This document shows, one piece after another, positions 11,850 through 23,820 of a stretch of DNA of 64,000 nucleotides. A program made the position numbers and the translations under genes. The stretch is from Nageia nagi. Taxonomy: Eukaryota; Pinophyta. The stretch spans positions 58,838,001 through 58,902,000 of the forward strand of contig JBITNC010000001.1 in NCBI GenBank assembly GCA_050084985.1, written 5' to 3'. Numbering within the stretch: the first letter of the stretch is position 1; every line of letters starts with the position of its first letter. The notes under the pieces are model-generated. The model was given only the letters and a program-made list of their open reading frames with translations. It was not told the DNA's origin and did no database searches.

Positions 11850-14280
11850 GCTATTGAGATGTAATCTTGAAATGCTTTCCCCAAGTTAGAAATACTTACA
11901 TTTATATCAGACATGTTATCACTATTTATTTCCTTATATATAGGTTGAATCTGTCTAAATGTATCTAACATGAAAATAAGAACACAACCTTAGAAATATG
12001 TGATAATAAGATTAAATATGATTTAAATATGATTAAACATGTATATAAAGTTGCACCTAAGTGGGACTGTGTTAAAGGTACCACTTTTAGGTGTCAATGG
12101 TATAAACGTCTAAGAAAACACATGATGTATGATCAACAATCATCACCTCAATAATGTATAATGAAATAAATTTTGCATCTTGTGCTTTTTCTTGCAAATT
12201 TGCATATTAACAATGTTAATAGACTTGTAATTTTCCAAGCACTTCTCTCATACCAATGGTATTGATACAATTTAAAATTTTACACATACAAAAGATTAAA
12301 AAAATTATACAACAAAATATCATAAACTGGCTTTTTTTCTTTTAGAATTTGAAACATAGGATAAAGTTGCAAGAATTAACAACTAGATTTACCTAATTAA
12401 CTTTTCCCATATATTGATTTATCATTCCATGTTTTTTAGAAATTATCCTCCTCTTCATCTTGTTATCATACATCTCCTAATATCAAGATGAAGGAACTTT
12501 ATTTTATCATTCATCCTCATTATTCATTTTTTCTTACCATCTACAAATTCATAATGGTATTTTTTTTCTTAATATTTCTAAAGTATAACCAACTATATTT
12601 GCATTCTACACTCTTTTTTTATTTCCCAATTGTAACATATACACATGCATTCAATTGGATATTTTGAGTTATTTTTTGGCTCTACAATTTCAATCAAAGG
12701 ATGTGTTCATACCTAATCATTCTTAAATTTTCTACCCATAGTCTATTTTTTGAAATTCCTAATTATATTTAAGACTTCTTACTAGTAGCATATTCTTGAG
12801 ATCTTGTATCATTATCCTTACTCTTCTTAGTAGATTTTAGTTCATGGGAAATAATGTTTGAATCTGATTCATCGATAATTCATCATTAGAAATGCCTTCT
12901 TCAAATGGTGACATATATCATTAACATGTGTATTTTATTTAAAAAAATTTCTACTTTTAATTCATCAAAAACTATCTAAATTAAAGAGTATAATTTACAA
13001 ATAGTTTAGGATATTAATAAATATTATGTACAATCTACACCCATTGTTGGATGTTCCATTATTTGTAGCTAGTTAAAATATGAAATGATGTTATTTTTTC
13101 TTTGCAAAATAACATCATTTATTACTATTGGTATCAAAATTATAATTAGATGGTATTTTACCTAAAAAAGTATAATTCATAAAAGCATTCATAAAATAGT
13201 GATATATCTATTTTACTATCTACAATAAAGAAAAAATATTTATGTTACATATTGAAGATATATATTATTTGGAATAGTTGAAGAAATGAAGGTTACAAAC
13301 TAATTGTTGTAAGAGAGTATGCAAATAAATATAGATTTAGGGGGTACATCCTAGTTATAGGAATGGAGATTCCAGTCTAATTGCAGGAATAAAGGTTCTT
13401 AGTCTAATTGCAATAATGAAGGTTCTATCCTGATTGCAAAAATGGATGTTCTAGATTGATTGTAGGAATGGATGTTTTGGATTGGTTGTAAAAGTGGAGG
13501 TTCTATTTAGAAGCAATGAACATTTTTGAAAGATTGATATTGTACTAGATTACAAAATCAATATAAAGTGTTAGCTTCCTCTACGATGTGGTGGTATGGA
13601 ATGGGAGTTGGATATGTATATATATAATGGCCTATAAATGACCATTTAGGCAAGACTATATCTATTTTTTATAATTTCAAGGTGAAGTGTGCTAAATAGG
13701 ATTATAATTGAAGGATGATTATTTAAACAATCATAAATACTTATAGAATTGTTGGCTACCAAGCTCAAGAATTTAAAAAAAGTTGCAAAAATTTGGTGTT
13801 AAGGAAAAAAACTACTACATGCTATATCATCCAAATTAAAAATGTAAAATCTTGAAGTATATGTATGATTAGTTAGTTCACGCACTAAAATATTTCTTTA
13901 ATATCATGAAAAGTTAGTGTTTGCATCATAAAGATGCTTCGTATCAATAAGTGTTGCAATAAATGTTGGTTGATAGGCTAGAATTAAATACATGATGAAG
14001 GTTTATAATGTGACCAAGACCAAGATTTGTCCTATGAAGAGTTATTTTTAGGGACTATACTAACAACACAAGGACCATTTCCCTAATAAGCCAAAAAACT
14101 ATGCAATTGATTCCACTCCATTGTAACTTTATCTTTTTTACAATAAATATTTAGCCATATATCATTAAACACTTCTATTTTTTTTAGCAAGAGTGAATTC
14201 TATAGCAGGTTAATATTATTTGAAAATAATTATTTTATGACATTTTCAATTATGAAAGTGAAAAATAATTCTAATAATAT
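11850..14280. other. Unassigned AT-rich DNA
   Basis: No coding motif, LTR or RNA gene recognised on either strand. A short phrase AAATATGATT.AA is repeated at 12.0 kb. Part of the left end may flank R2 and part of the right end may be the untranslated tail of LINE L1, whose 3' end I could not define. A minisatellite at 13349-13508 is listed separately. Confidence 0.5.
13349..13508. repeat. ~27-bp minisatellite, about 6 degenerate copies
   Basis: Repeats of the general form TCTAATTGCAGGAATGAAGGTTC lie head to tail with unit length 25-29 bp. Copies diverge mostly by transitions. Confidence 0.75.
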
Positions 14281-15202
14281 ACTAAGAAAAATGATTGGAC
14301 TTGAAAGGAGGAAAAATTAAAAAAACTTGAGTGAGTCTAGCATGCCTATAAGACAAAACGATATGAAGATAAGACTCAAAGTCATTGCACAAAGAACACC
14401 ATGGCTCATAAATAGCTAAGTTTTGTAGGTAGTCACTAAGAGGTAGAACTTGGTTCATAAGGCTCATGCAAATAAAAGACAACTTGAGTTCAATATAAGG
14501 GGCCCAAATAAAGAGGAACCTTGATTTCAATCATACTTTATGGAAATTAAGTCCCATTTCTCATTGAGTCGAGGAACCATATGAAAATAATAAAAAGATA
14601 TGAATATCCAAGTCAAGATGAATAATTAAGAATTGGAGTTTCCATATGCAAAGACCAATCCTTCCACCAAGGCTTTGAGTTCTCATTCCAATTTTGTGCA
14701 ACATAGAGAAATCAATAAGCTTAATAATATTATTATTAGTTGCTTTATCTGTATTCCTTAGGTTAAACATGTGCTTGAAACTACTATGAGGAATCAATCT
14801 TGACTTTTCTTGGAGAAGAAATGTACAATAATGGTAATGGATCATTAAATAAAATTCATGTATGAACCCATTATACTTTAGCTAAAGGAGTACCCTACAA
14901 ATTAATTATAAAATATAACCAAATATTAAGGAATTAATAGAAATTCATTTATGGAAACTTCATATCTTCTATCTAATCCATGAGGTGATTTGTTGCCATT
15001 TTCATTAAATGCTTCTATTCATAAAGGAATCAAGGATATTCGAAACCATTAATGTAATAAATAACAAATGAAATTTCATCCTTTTCCATGCTCATCTATT
15101 GAGAAAATGTCTAGAAAGATGAAGCATCAAATTAAAATCTTCTAAGCTTCTAATCCTTTTGAGGATCACACTATCCACTTAGCATATATGGTTATAACTT
15201 TT
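14281..15202 (-). pseudogene. LINE L1, ORF2 C-terminal part
   Basis: Minus-strand continuation of L1 beyond the E1 insertion. Next to the insertion it reads YAKWIV.SSKGLEA.KILI, which aligns with FGLCV.WILKSLEGDEAWNILI in LINE L3 and follows the MIDYQG end on the far side of E1 at 44035. Further on, WNENSKPWWKDWSL and WCSLCNDFESYLHIVL match the zinc-binding zf-RVT region found at plant LINE ORF2 C termini (C-x2-C..H). Stops and frame changes are frequent. The 3' end is not clear; I stop at the last supported motif. Confidence 0.75.
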
Positions 15203-15892
15203 TTTTATAACCAAAATAATAATAATTAAGGTTATTTACTATAAATTCAATTTACCCAATTAACCATTAAATAATAGTAAATGATAACATAAAATATGAT
15301 AATGACCTAATTGACCTTGACCTATCAAAATGGATTTACAAAAGAAACAAACCTGTACTTTACTTCTTATAACTAATGAAGGCTGTATTCAATTGAAAGA
15401 GGATGAATGATGAGCTTCACTAAAGAATGGATCTATAAATACAACCTCAACCTAGTGATAGTACTAGGATCCTAGTAGCACCACCTAGTTACCTTTCCAA
15501 ATTGCATCATCTTTTCACTTGATTTCATCATCTCACCTTTGATGAAAAAGGTCATAGGAATGCAAAGCTCATAGTATACACAAATCCAAAAAATGATAGG
15601 TGACCTTAAGAAACACTAATCAAGAATGACATAAGTATGTTGCCACCTATCAAGGATTCAGGATCATGTCATAATTACTTATGCATAACCCCTCCACCTT
15701 TATAGGTAATAGGTCTAGTGTTAAGTCTTCTCCTTAGGCTTATTGTGATATCGTGCTAACCTATTATCATAAAACATAAAGGTATATGACTTTGCACAAT
15801 GATAAGAGCATTTATTTAATAAAATAAATAAATTATTTTGAATACCTAAAAGGGTATTTTAATTAAATTCAAATTTTTTTTAGGTGTTAAAA
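15203..15892 (-). repeat. E1 3' LTR
   Basis: About 690 bp, same family as the LTRs of E0. The plus-strand left edge has decayed to TTTTATAACC (family TGTTATAACC) and the right edge to GTGTTAAAA. It is followed by the purine tract AAAGTGGGA (minus strand). Confidence 0.85.
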
Positions 15893-16618
15893 AATATCCC
15901 ACTTTGAATATGATTTGATGCTTTTAGGAAATAAGATAATCAAAGCATAAATTTAAAGTATAACAAGAAAAGTAATAATGTACTCCCTAAAAAATTTATC
16001 TCATAGTGGTAGGTTCGGATGACCCAATTTTTCACCTATATTATGACCCTTTTTTAACTTGGTTGCAACATGATGGACCTCTAATCATAGAAGAAATCCA
16101 AGGAAAAGATAAGGAACCTAAAAAGAGCTTAAACAATAAAATATTTTGCACAAGATATCTCAATTATAGAAATTAAACATCATGATATGAAAAGTATGAT
16201 AAGAAATCAAACCTATCCTTGTTGACTTACCCACCAAGAGTTATGAAGATAAATTACCAATATAAACTAATTAGTTTGGTTGCCCATGACACCATGTTAT
16301 CATGTATTGTTTATGTGGATTGTCCTTCCTTATAAAGGCACCAAATGATAAGATTGAAATTTCCTTACAAAGGTGTCATATGATAAGAGTAATAATAGGA
16401 TATGATTTGTTTTTGACAAGTGATATGATTTGACACACATCATTTATTATAAGTAACTTTTATGAAAAGGAAGGTAAGAAAAAGAAACTAATTACCATTT
16501 TACCATGATCATGAAGGAACTAATTTTTTTTTTTTGACATTTTATACCTTTTTAACATAGCAACATCTCTAGGAATACAACTACATCAATGGATTATTAC
16601 TTATTTTTTCCTAAAATT
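15893..16618 (-). other. E1 3' noncoding region
   Basis: Polypurine tract at the left edge, then AT-rich sequence matching the E0 tail at 4.4-5.0 kb (TGATGCTTTTAGGAAATAAGATAATCAAAG and others, allowing mismatches). Short, with no room for a PMD, in contrast to E0. Confidence 0.6.
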
Positions 16619-17790
16619 TTAGTATCCTAAAATGGTATAATGCATATTTTTATGAAAAATATTAGACATAAAACTTTTCAAATGAATTACATTAATTGGG
16701 TTATGTTCTTCTTTACCTTTGATTGTTGAAAATTTATATGCACCTTTTCCATTATTTGTAATGATAATATAAGGACATCTAGTTAGGTTTGAACTTACCA
16801 TTCTTTTTATTTTCTAAAGCTTTTGTGTTGGCAAGGTTTTCTTTTAAGTTTAGATCACCAAATTTGAACTCTCTAGGCTTGATATTTTTTCTATAGGATT
16901 TTTGGATTCTAGAATAGTAAATACGAAGGTGATCTAGAGCATTGACTCTCTTTTCATCTATAACCTCTAACTGGGATAGTCTATATTTTCTTCTATCCTC
17001 ATTAGGAATGATACCATCTAGTGATACATGTAAAAATGGCATATCTAGTTATAATGGAACTACAAATTCATAACCATATATTAAGGAGGCCTACAAAGTA
17101 TAAAGAAGTTGTTCATGTCAATCTTTACAATCTTTTGCAACAATTTTATATAGGATACTTTTTATGAGTTTGTTATAAGCTTTAGCTTGACCATTTCCTT
17201 GGGGATAATAAGGTGTAGAGAATTTAAGTTCAATATGATATTTATCATAAAACTCATTAATTTAATTATCTCTAAATCTTGTACCATTTCCCATGAAAAA
17301 TTTAGAAGGCACATCATATCTAGAAATGATAAATTTAATAAGAAATTAAACAATCTTACCTCCTTTGTTGACTTCATGGGGATAACCTCCACCCATTTTG
17401 TAAAGTATTATGTAGCTATAATGATAAACTTATGGCCATATCTTGAAATAATTTAACCAATAAAATCAAGTGTCCAAATAGAAAAAGACCAAGGAGAAAT
17501 AATAAAGTGCAATCCATGTGAAGGAGAAGGTTGAAGCTTAGCATTCTTTTAGCATTGCTTACATTTCTTAACATTCAATTCATAATCTTAAAGCATAGTA
17601 GGCCAATAATAACCTAGTCTAAGCAATATTTGATAAATAAATTTAGTACTAAAATGTCCACCACATTCACCATCATGAGCTTGATGAAGGGCCATTTTCT
17701 ACTTCATGCCTCATTAGACATCCAAGGAGAACACCATCAAAAGACCTTATATATAACAAATCACTAATGATGAAATATTTTTTAGCTAGC
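16619..17790 (-). pseudogene. E1 integrase
   Basis: Minus-strand gypsy integrase remnant. The core appears near 17.2-17.4 kb as RYDVPSKFFMGNGT (D mutated) and FSTPYYPQGNGQAKAYNKL. The C-terminal part at 16779-17042 reads RLSQLEVIDEKRVNALDHL and KPREFKFGDLNLK, and the last part at 16.64-16.80 kb reads GPY-like TRCPYIIITNNGKGAYKFS, typical of the Tat-branch GPY/F region. Roughly 390 codons with at least three frame breaks and internal stops. The N-terminal zinc finger is poorly preserved near 17.7 kb. Confidence 0.85.
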
Positions 17791-17907
17791 TTTTTAAGTT
17801 TAATTCTAGCATTATGATCAAAATCAATAGGGACTATTACACCTTTAATATAATAAAAAGTATATTGATACTATTCACATACATTGATAATAGTTGTTGC
17901 ATAACAT

Positions 17908-18590
17908 TGATCTTCAACAAAATATTTAACACACTTGATCATGACATGGCTTACCTATGTTTTTGATTATAAGAATAGTTTTCTTATATTCTATGTTAAT
18001 AAGGGAAATGGAAGCAACACTAGCCATATATTTAGCATACCTATTATTGTCTCTTGGAATGTTGTCAATTTCATACTCACCAAAGTATATGAGAAGACTT
18101 ATCACCATTTCTTTGCATGGATGCAACTTAGCATTTTTCATATTGTATATGTTGGAAACATACTTCATGATTAGTTGAGAATCACCAAATATTTTTATGC
18201 TTTTTACATTTATGAGTATTGTAGCATTCAAACCTAAAATTAGAGCTTCATATTTTGCTATCATGTTGTTAATGCAATCAAAACTTAAATGATAATATAT
18301 AGGGATAACATCACCATGAGGGTTGATTAAGATAATTCTTGCCCTTTCTTTGTGAATGCACTTAGAAACATCAAAGAATATGATACATTCATTATGTTCT
18401 ATAAAACTAATGAAAACTTGAGGATACCCAAACTCTAAAATGGAGAAACAACATTAGAGTGTAGAGATAATGTTAGGATCATGAACAATTTGGCCATCCA
18501 CTTCATCTAGGAACTATTCCTAGGTATTTGACACTTCATTTCTTAGATAATTTGTAATTAAATTTGCTATAGCCTATAATATTTCTAAGC
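17908..18590 (-). pseudogene. E1 RNase H
   Basis: Minus-strand RNase H domain. AKYEALILGLNATI carries the catalytic Glu context, IKIFGDSQLIMKYVSN carries the second Asp, and IPRDNNRYAKYMASVAS matches the I-x-R-x-x-N-x-x-A-D-x-L-A end with the D lost. Follows the RT directly, as in gypsy pol. Confidence 0.85.
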
Positions 18591-18596
18591 TAGCAT

Positions 18597-19900
18597 TTAC
18601 CCTAATGCACTTAATGCTGTTGAAACATAACATAATAAACTCTTATCTAAATCATAAGGGGTTAATAAAGTCTTTATGTTGTCCAAAGCCTTTTGATGCT
18701 TATCATCCCAAATGAATTTCTCACCTTTTTTTAGCAAATAAGAAAATGGATAAGTAATATCTTCTAATTGAGCAATAAATCTTCTAATGGCTTGAACCTT
18801 TCCTTGAAGGCTTCTCAAATATTTCAAATTCTTAGAAGGCATTAAATCAACAATGTCTAAAACTTTTGTAGGATCTACCTCAATATCTTTTCTCGAACTA
18901 ATGAACCCAAGCAAGTTACCTGATGAGACTATAAATGCACATTTTTGAGGCTTCAATTTTAACTTATACAATTATACTCTCTCATTCTTTGGAATATTTT
19001 TCTCAATTCTAAAATGTGATCATTTTTTGCTATGAAATTTGCTAGAATATCACCAACATACACTTTAACACTGTCACAAATCATATAATGGAACATGCTC
19101 ACTATTTTGTTTTTATAAGTTGCAACTACATTCTTAAAACTAAAAGTCATGACCACCCAATAAAATATGCCTCGAGGAGTAGCAAAATCTATCTTATGTT
19201 GATCCTCATTATTGATCCTTATTTGATTGTATTTGAAAAAATCATCCATAAAAGATAAAATTCCATGACCTACTATTAAATCTATAATTATATTGATATT
19301 AGGCAAAGGAAATACATCTTTAAGACATGCCATGGTGATATCTCTAAAATTTGTACAAAATCTTTTTTCTCCATTAGGCTTAGCTACAAAGATAATGTTA
19401 GAAATACATAGAATAATAAAACTAACAATAAGGTACTTTTAGATTTCCTTTTTAATTACAAGAGCTACCTTAGGATGCATTTTTCTAGGTTTTTATTGGA
19501 CTGGTTTACATTTTCATTGGACTAGTTTTACATTTTCATTGACAACTAGACTATGAGTGATAAAATTAGGATCAAGACCAAGTATATTAGAATAATACCA
19601 AGAAAATACATCATAAAAAAATTTAATAGTAGTTGGTACTTTTCCCTTTCTTCTAAGATTAACCAAGATCTTATTTTGATCAACTTTGGGTCCTCTTGGG
19701 TACCCATGTTTACTTCTACTATTTCTTCACTAAGATAGGATATTTTTTCATTGAGTTTGGAAGGCATAGGAAATACTTCCATTCCTATGTACAAACTCAT
19801 CCATAAGGTACATAGAACATGGAGCAGCAACATTGGGATCCCAATAATTTCCCTCCATTAAATAAGGGAATGATTGATAGTTTAAAGATGAACTAGCTAG
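18597..19900 (-). pseudogene. E1 reverse transcriptase
   Basis: Two overlapping minus-strand frames cover most of the domain. The upstream linker ISYLSEEIVEVNMGTQEDPK and EEREKYQ..L near 19.6-19.75 kb, followed by a GLDP motif, is characteristic of the Tat branch. RT blocks: FPLPNINIIID, GHGILSFMDDFFKYNQI, IDFATPRGIFYWVVMTF, then the active site, which reads YVGD instead of YVDD, and in the next frame LKPQKCAF, LLGFISS and LRSLQGKVQAIRRFIAQ. The active-site change and frameshift near 18.96 kb mean it cannot work. Confidence 0.9.
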
Positions 19901-21019
19901 ACCTAGGACTAACTCGATGAAAAATGAAAAAAAGAAAGGAAAATGAGCAAGAGACTAACCTACAATATTTGCATCATCTATGTAAACCTCCTCACCAAAA
20001 TAGACTTGATGTCACATAAGCCAAGTTGCAAGCCTCTTTTCACTAGATTTAGGGAACCCACTTTATGCCTTGTGCCCCTAGCTTCTCATGAATTACATCA
20101 TCATTTTGGAAGATATCCTCTTGAACTAGATCGATATGGGGTAAAAATGGGTCTACATAGTAGGTTTGTAATTGCTCCATAGGATCATGCATCATACTAT
20201 AATGTAACTACTCATAGAAGATGTATCTGGTGTTACCTTGATCACTGTTATTAATATGCTGAATGGTTGGAGTTGATGAGGGTGTGCTAGGTGGGGCTCA
20301 TTAAATCTAATGTCAGTTATTCTCCTTTATTGATATTCAATTGAAATAGGCTCTATGATATGCTACTAATTTTTACCTAATCCTTTTCCATGATATTGAC
20401 ATTTAGGCATATATTGGTTAGTAAAAGTAGAATTGATACTATTGAAATGCATACTTACCTAACTTGATGAATTTTATGAGACAAAGGTAGTATCTTCCAA
20501 GTTTGATATAATTTTTTCCTTATATTCTTGATACAATACATTCAAGTCTTCAATGAGGTCTACATCCTTCTCAAGAATGGAGTGGTGATGCTCAATTTTA
20601 TTTTTAGTTAGGTAGTAGTGCTAGGTTCTAGGAACAGATATAGGAATCCAAGCTCTCTAAATTTTTTTCATATGTCAATCTTTAAGATTTTATATGTACC
20701 CATACTTATCTCTTGAAGAGTGACATTGTTGATAGTAGTGTTTTGCCTAGTTGCTAATCAACTCTTACAAGCAAAAATTAGTATTTTAAGATTTTCAAAT
20801 TGGCTAATATTTGGACCCCTAGAAAGGGGACCATTCACCCTAAATTTATAGCTAATATTAATTTTATGTATCCAATCACAAAAAAATCAACATATGGTAT
20901 GTATATGGTATATATCCACTTATATATTTTATTTTAAAAGGCTATATTTTTACCCAAATTTTGAAACTAATTTGCCATGATTTTTACAAGTTTGTTTTTG
21001 CCAATGCTTAGGAATAACC
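19901..21019 (-). other. E1 protease-RT linker
   Basis: Lies between the PR and RT domains in E1. Tat-branch elements carry a poorly conserved linker here. Decayed, with no domain recognised. Short plus-strand open frames in it are not supported. Confidence 0.5.
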
Positions 21020-21520
21020 CTAGTTGATAGGTGTTAGTGCATTCTCCTCATATTTGAAAAAATTATAAGGGATCCAAAACCCCTTAACTACTTGACATAT
21101 ATCTGTAGGGTTTTCTTCTGCATGAATAATAATATGTTTATCTTTTTCCATAAATTTAATTAACTGATGCAAGGTGGAAATAAAAGCCCTAAGCTTATGG
21201 ATCCATGGTATACCAAGGAACAAGTTATATAGAAATTTTACTTGAAAAACATAATTTTTTTACTGAATAGTTTTACCTACTACTTCAATAGGCATAGTTC
21301 CATATCCAATGCAATCCTATTTAGTATTATCAAACCCTTTTATGGTAATTGTAATTCTCTTTATTTTTGCAAAAATCAAAGGAAAATATTTTTGCAACAA
21401 TTTAATTGAACAAATATTTACAATAGATTCAGTATAAATCAATGCTTTTTAAACAAGAAACCCATCGACATTAACATGGATATATAGTCCTAAATTATTT
21501 TCAATAACATCCTCTCTAGG
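21020..21520 (-). pseudogene. E1 aspartic protease
   Basis: Minus-strand retropepsin remnant. The catalytic block near 21.45 kb reads ALIYTESIVNIC, from the family form A-L-I-D-T-G-S-x-x-N, so the catalytic Asp and Gly are both lost. The second block, FLGIPWIHKLRAFISTLHQ, is at 21.17-21.22 kb and matches the usual LLGRPWIHxLxAxxSTLHQ. Joined in frame to gag upstream apart from stops. Confidence 0.8.
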
Positions 21521-22653
21521 AAATTCACTATCTTGAAAGCAAAGCATGCTACAAACTATATTTGTTTCAAGATTATTAACTAATTCTACAAATTTAGTAA
21601 TAGGAATATCTTCATCAACTTCAGTCTTTTTAAGTGCATCAAATAAAACATCTCTATGTTCAATTGGTAATTGTATAAGTTTGAAAATACTTATCTTGGC
21701 ATGATTTACCTTTAGTTTCTCAAGGATTTATTGTGTTTTAAGATTATAAGGGATCTTTGTTCTCTTGGTAGTGGTTGGATTAAAATTCCCTCTCAAATTT
21801 CCTCTCCTAGCGAGACCATAGATTTCCTGGTTGAATATGACATTCACTGTAAGTAGTTTTTCTTCTTCTCAATCAACTACATGGGCCTCATACTATATAT
21901 TTCCATAATGTAATAATTTCCATAATTGTTTCCTTAGGATCATGCAAGAATTCATTTTGTGACATTTAACCTTATGATATTCACAAAATTATGCCTCATT
22001 ATAGCAACTAGGTTTATCATCATGGGGACCTAGTTCTTGTTTTGGATAATGTTTTAGCAATCCCTTTTGTAAATAATATTTGAACATAGTGGTAGGAGCT
22101 AAAGAAAACCTATTATTCTTTTCAAAATTTTTCTTTTCTTAAGTCATTCGTTGCTCTTTGGATGGGGGTTCTTCTGTGGTATGGACCTCATTGTCTTCAT
22201 TTTTTTGATATATTCCTCCCTTTGTTTCTTTAGAAGGGTTATCATATTTAAAATCAACCATATCAACTAAGCATTTCTCCTTTTAGGTAATCATATGCAT
22301 AATTTTATAAATTTGTAGTATCATGTAATCCAAATTTATAAATTTCAACTTAGGGTGCATGTTGTGAACAAACATGGATATGACATGAGACTCAAATAGT
22401 GGTTTAGGAATCATGCTCCATATTTTTTGGAATATTTATATAAATTTATTAAATATTTCAATTGTAATTTAGATAACACTAACTAAATATGAAATTTTCA
22501 TTTTTCTAGGAGTACGATATTTGAAATGGATATAAAATTTTGAGACAAGTTGTGCATAGCAATTAATGAACTTAGTGGGTAAAGAGATGTACTAATTGAG
22601 TGCATCACCTCTAAATGTAGTAGGAAAGTATTTATCTATAAAATTATTATTCA
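21521..22653 (-). pseudogene. E1 gag, C-terminal part
   Basis: Minus-strand gag. FPTTFRGDALNWYISLPTKFI near 22.6 kb is the capsid core (L-x-G-x-A-x-x-W-Y-x-x-L-P), and CEYHKVKCHKMNSC near 21.95 kb is the degenerate Cys/His motif. It begins at the E2 insertion point; the N-terminal part is 20 kb away at 42904-43203. The frame is broken by stops. Confidence 0.8.
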
Positions 22654-22658
22654 ACCTA
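22654..22658. repeat. E2 target-site duplication, left copy
   Basis: ACCTA, against CCCTA at 42904-42908: 4 of 5 bases match. Placing the junction here restores the E1 gag frame. Confidence 0.65.
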
Positions 22659-23810
22659 TGATGATTGTTCTTAGTGTATATAATTTGTAAGTCAATCCGA
22701 GAAGGAGGCTTATGAAGGATTTGATAATGTATATGCACAATAGGGTTATCTTTGAAAATGCCTAATTAGTTATCTTGAATCCTAGAGGATGTAAAGTGGG
22801 GGTTTTTAGATCCTAGAAGTATTTATAGGATGGAACTAATGTTGGAATGCAATAACTAAAAATGAACAAAAATGGAATTGATAAAACCTAGTTATAATAG
22901 GAAACATGAAATAGTGTTTACAGGGAACCAAAACTATGTTATCAGGAAACTAGAAATAAACAATACAAAAATAACTCTTCAAGGAAAGATGACATAGATT
23001 AAGCAAGAACACACATTATTTTATCTCCATTGGGAATAAACACTACCATAACATAAACATGAATATTCATTAAAATGTAAATGTATAAACTACACTACTA
23101 ACCACTAAAGCATTATCTTTTCAATTCAAGGGGGCCCTTCCTATGAATCTGCAATGAATGATTTAGTGGATAAGAAGAAAGAACTCAAAAAAACTTAAGT
23201 AGAAATATGAATCAAAATAGGACCATTCATTTCATTATAGATATATCTTTTACAAATAGTTACCTATGTTGTCTCTTTTATGTTGTCTCTTTTAGATAAC
23301 ATCGGGAAGGAACAAGAAGTAAAAATATTTGCATCTAGTCTATTTAAAACAATAATGACTCCCTCCATCCATGGAGCACTACTTCAAATACATTAAAAAT
23401 ATTAAATATTCCTCTTTCCTATTAAGTATAAAATAACTACATTTCCTCTATGATTTCATAAATAAGTGATGGCAGAATGCCACTATTCAATCTAGCATTG
23501 AATGTGATCTATGGGTGTGACTACAACTCCAAAATTAGGTATCTCCATTCCTTTAACTCCAAGATATAGGTTGTTATGAATCTGGTATTTTGAAGTCACC
23601 AAAACTTACCAAATTCAACATAAAATGATATGTTCTTCTTTAAAAGCATGCTCGCACATTAATTTGTAGGTTGGTCAAATAAACATAAATGCCTATATTA
23701 ATATTGAATATTCACTTGGATTATGCATAAAATGGAAATATTTAAATGATGTATTAGGGAAATGGAATGGTACCAAAAAGGATAATAACATTTAAATTTA
23801 GGGTATATCA
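22659..23810 (-). repeat. E2 3' LTR
   Basis: About 1,152 bp. Plus-strand edges TGATGATTGTTC and GGGTATATCA keep TG..CA. It is colinear with 41756-42903 throughout, including CACAATAGGGTTATCTT and GGGGGCCCTTCCTATGAAT-type blocks. Confidence 0.9.
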
Positions 23811-23820
23811 TTCCCCCAAC
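23811..23820 (-). other. E2 polypurine tract
   Basis: The minus strand reads TTGGGGGAA directly before the LTR start TGATATACCC. Confidence 0.75.

Noticed and set aside
22659-22670. E2 LTR edge placed at TGTTCTTAG (22666)
   Set aside because: That edge leaves flanking 5-mers that do not match (ATGAT against CCCTA). Starting at TGATGATTG gives ACCTA/CCCTA and restores the E1 gag frame.
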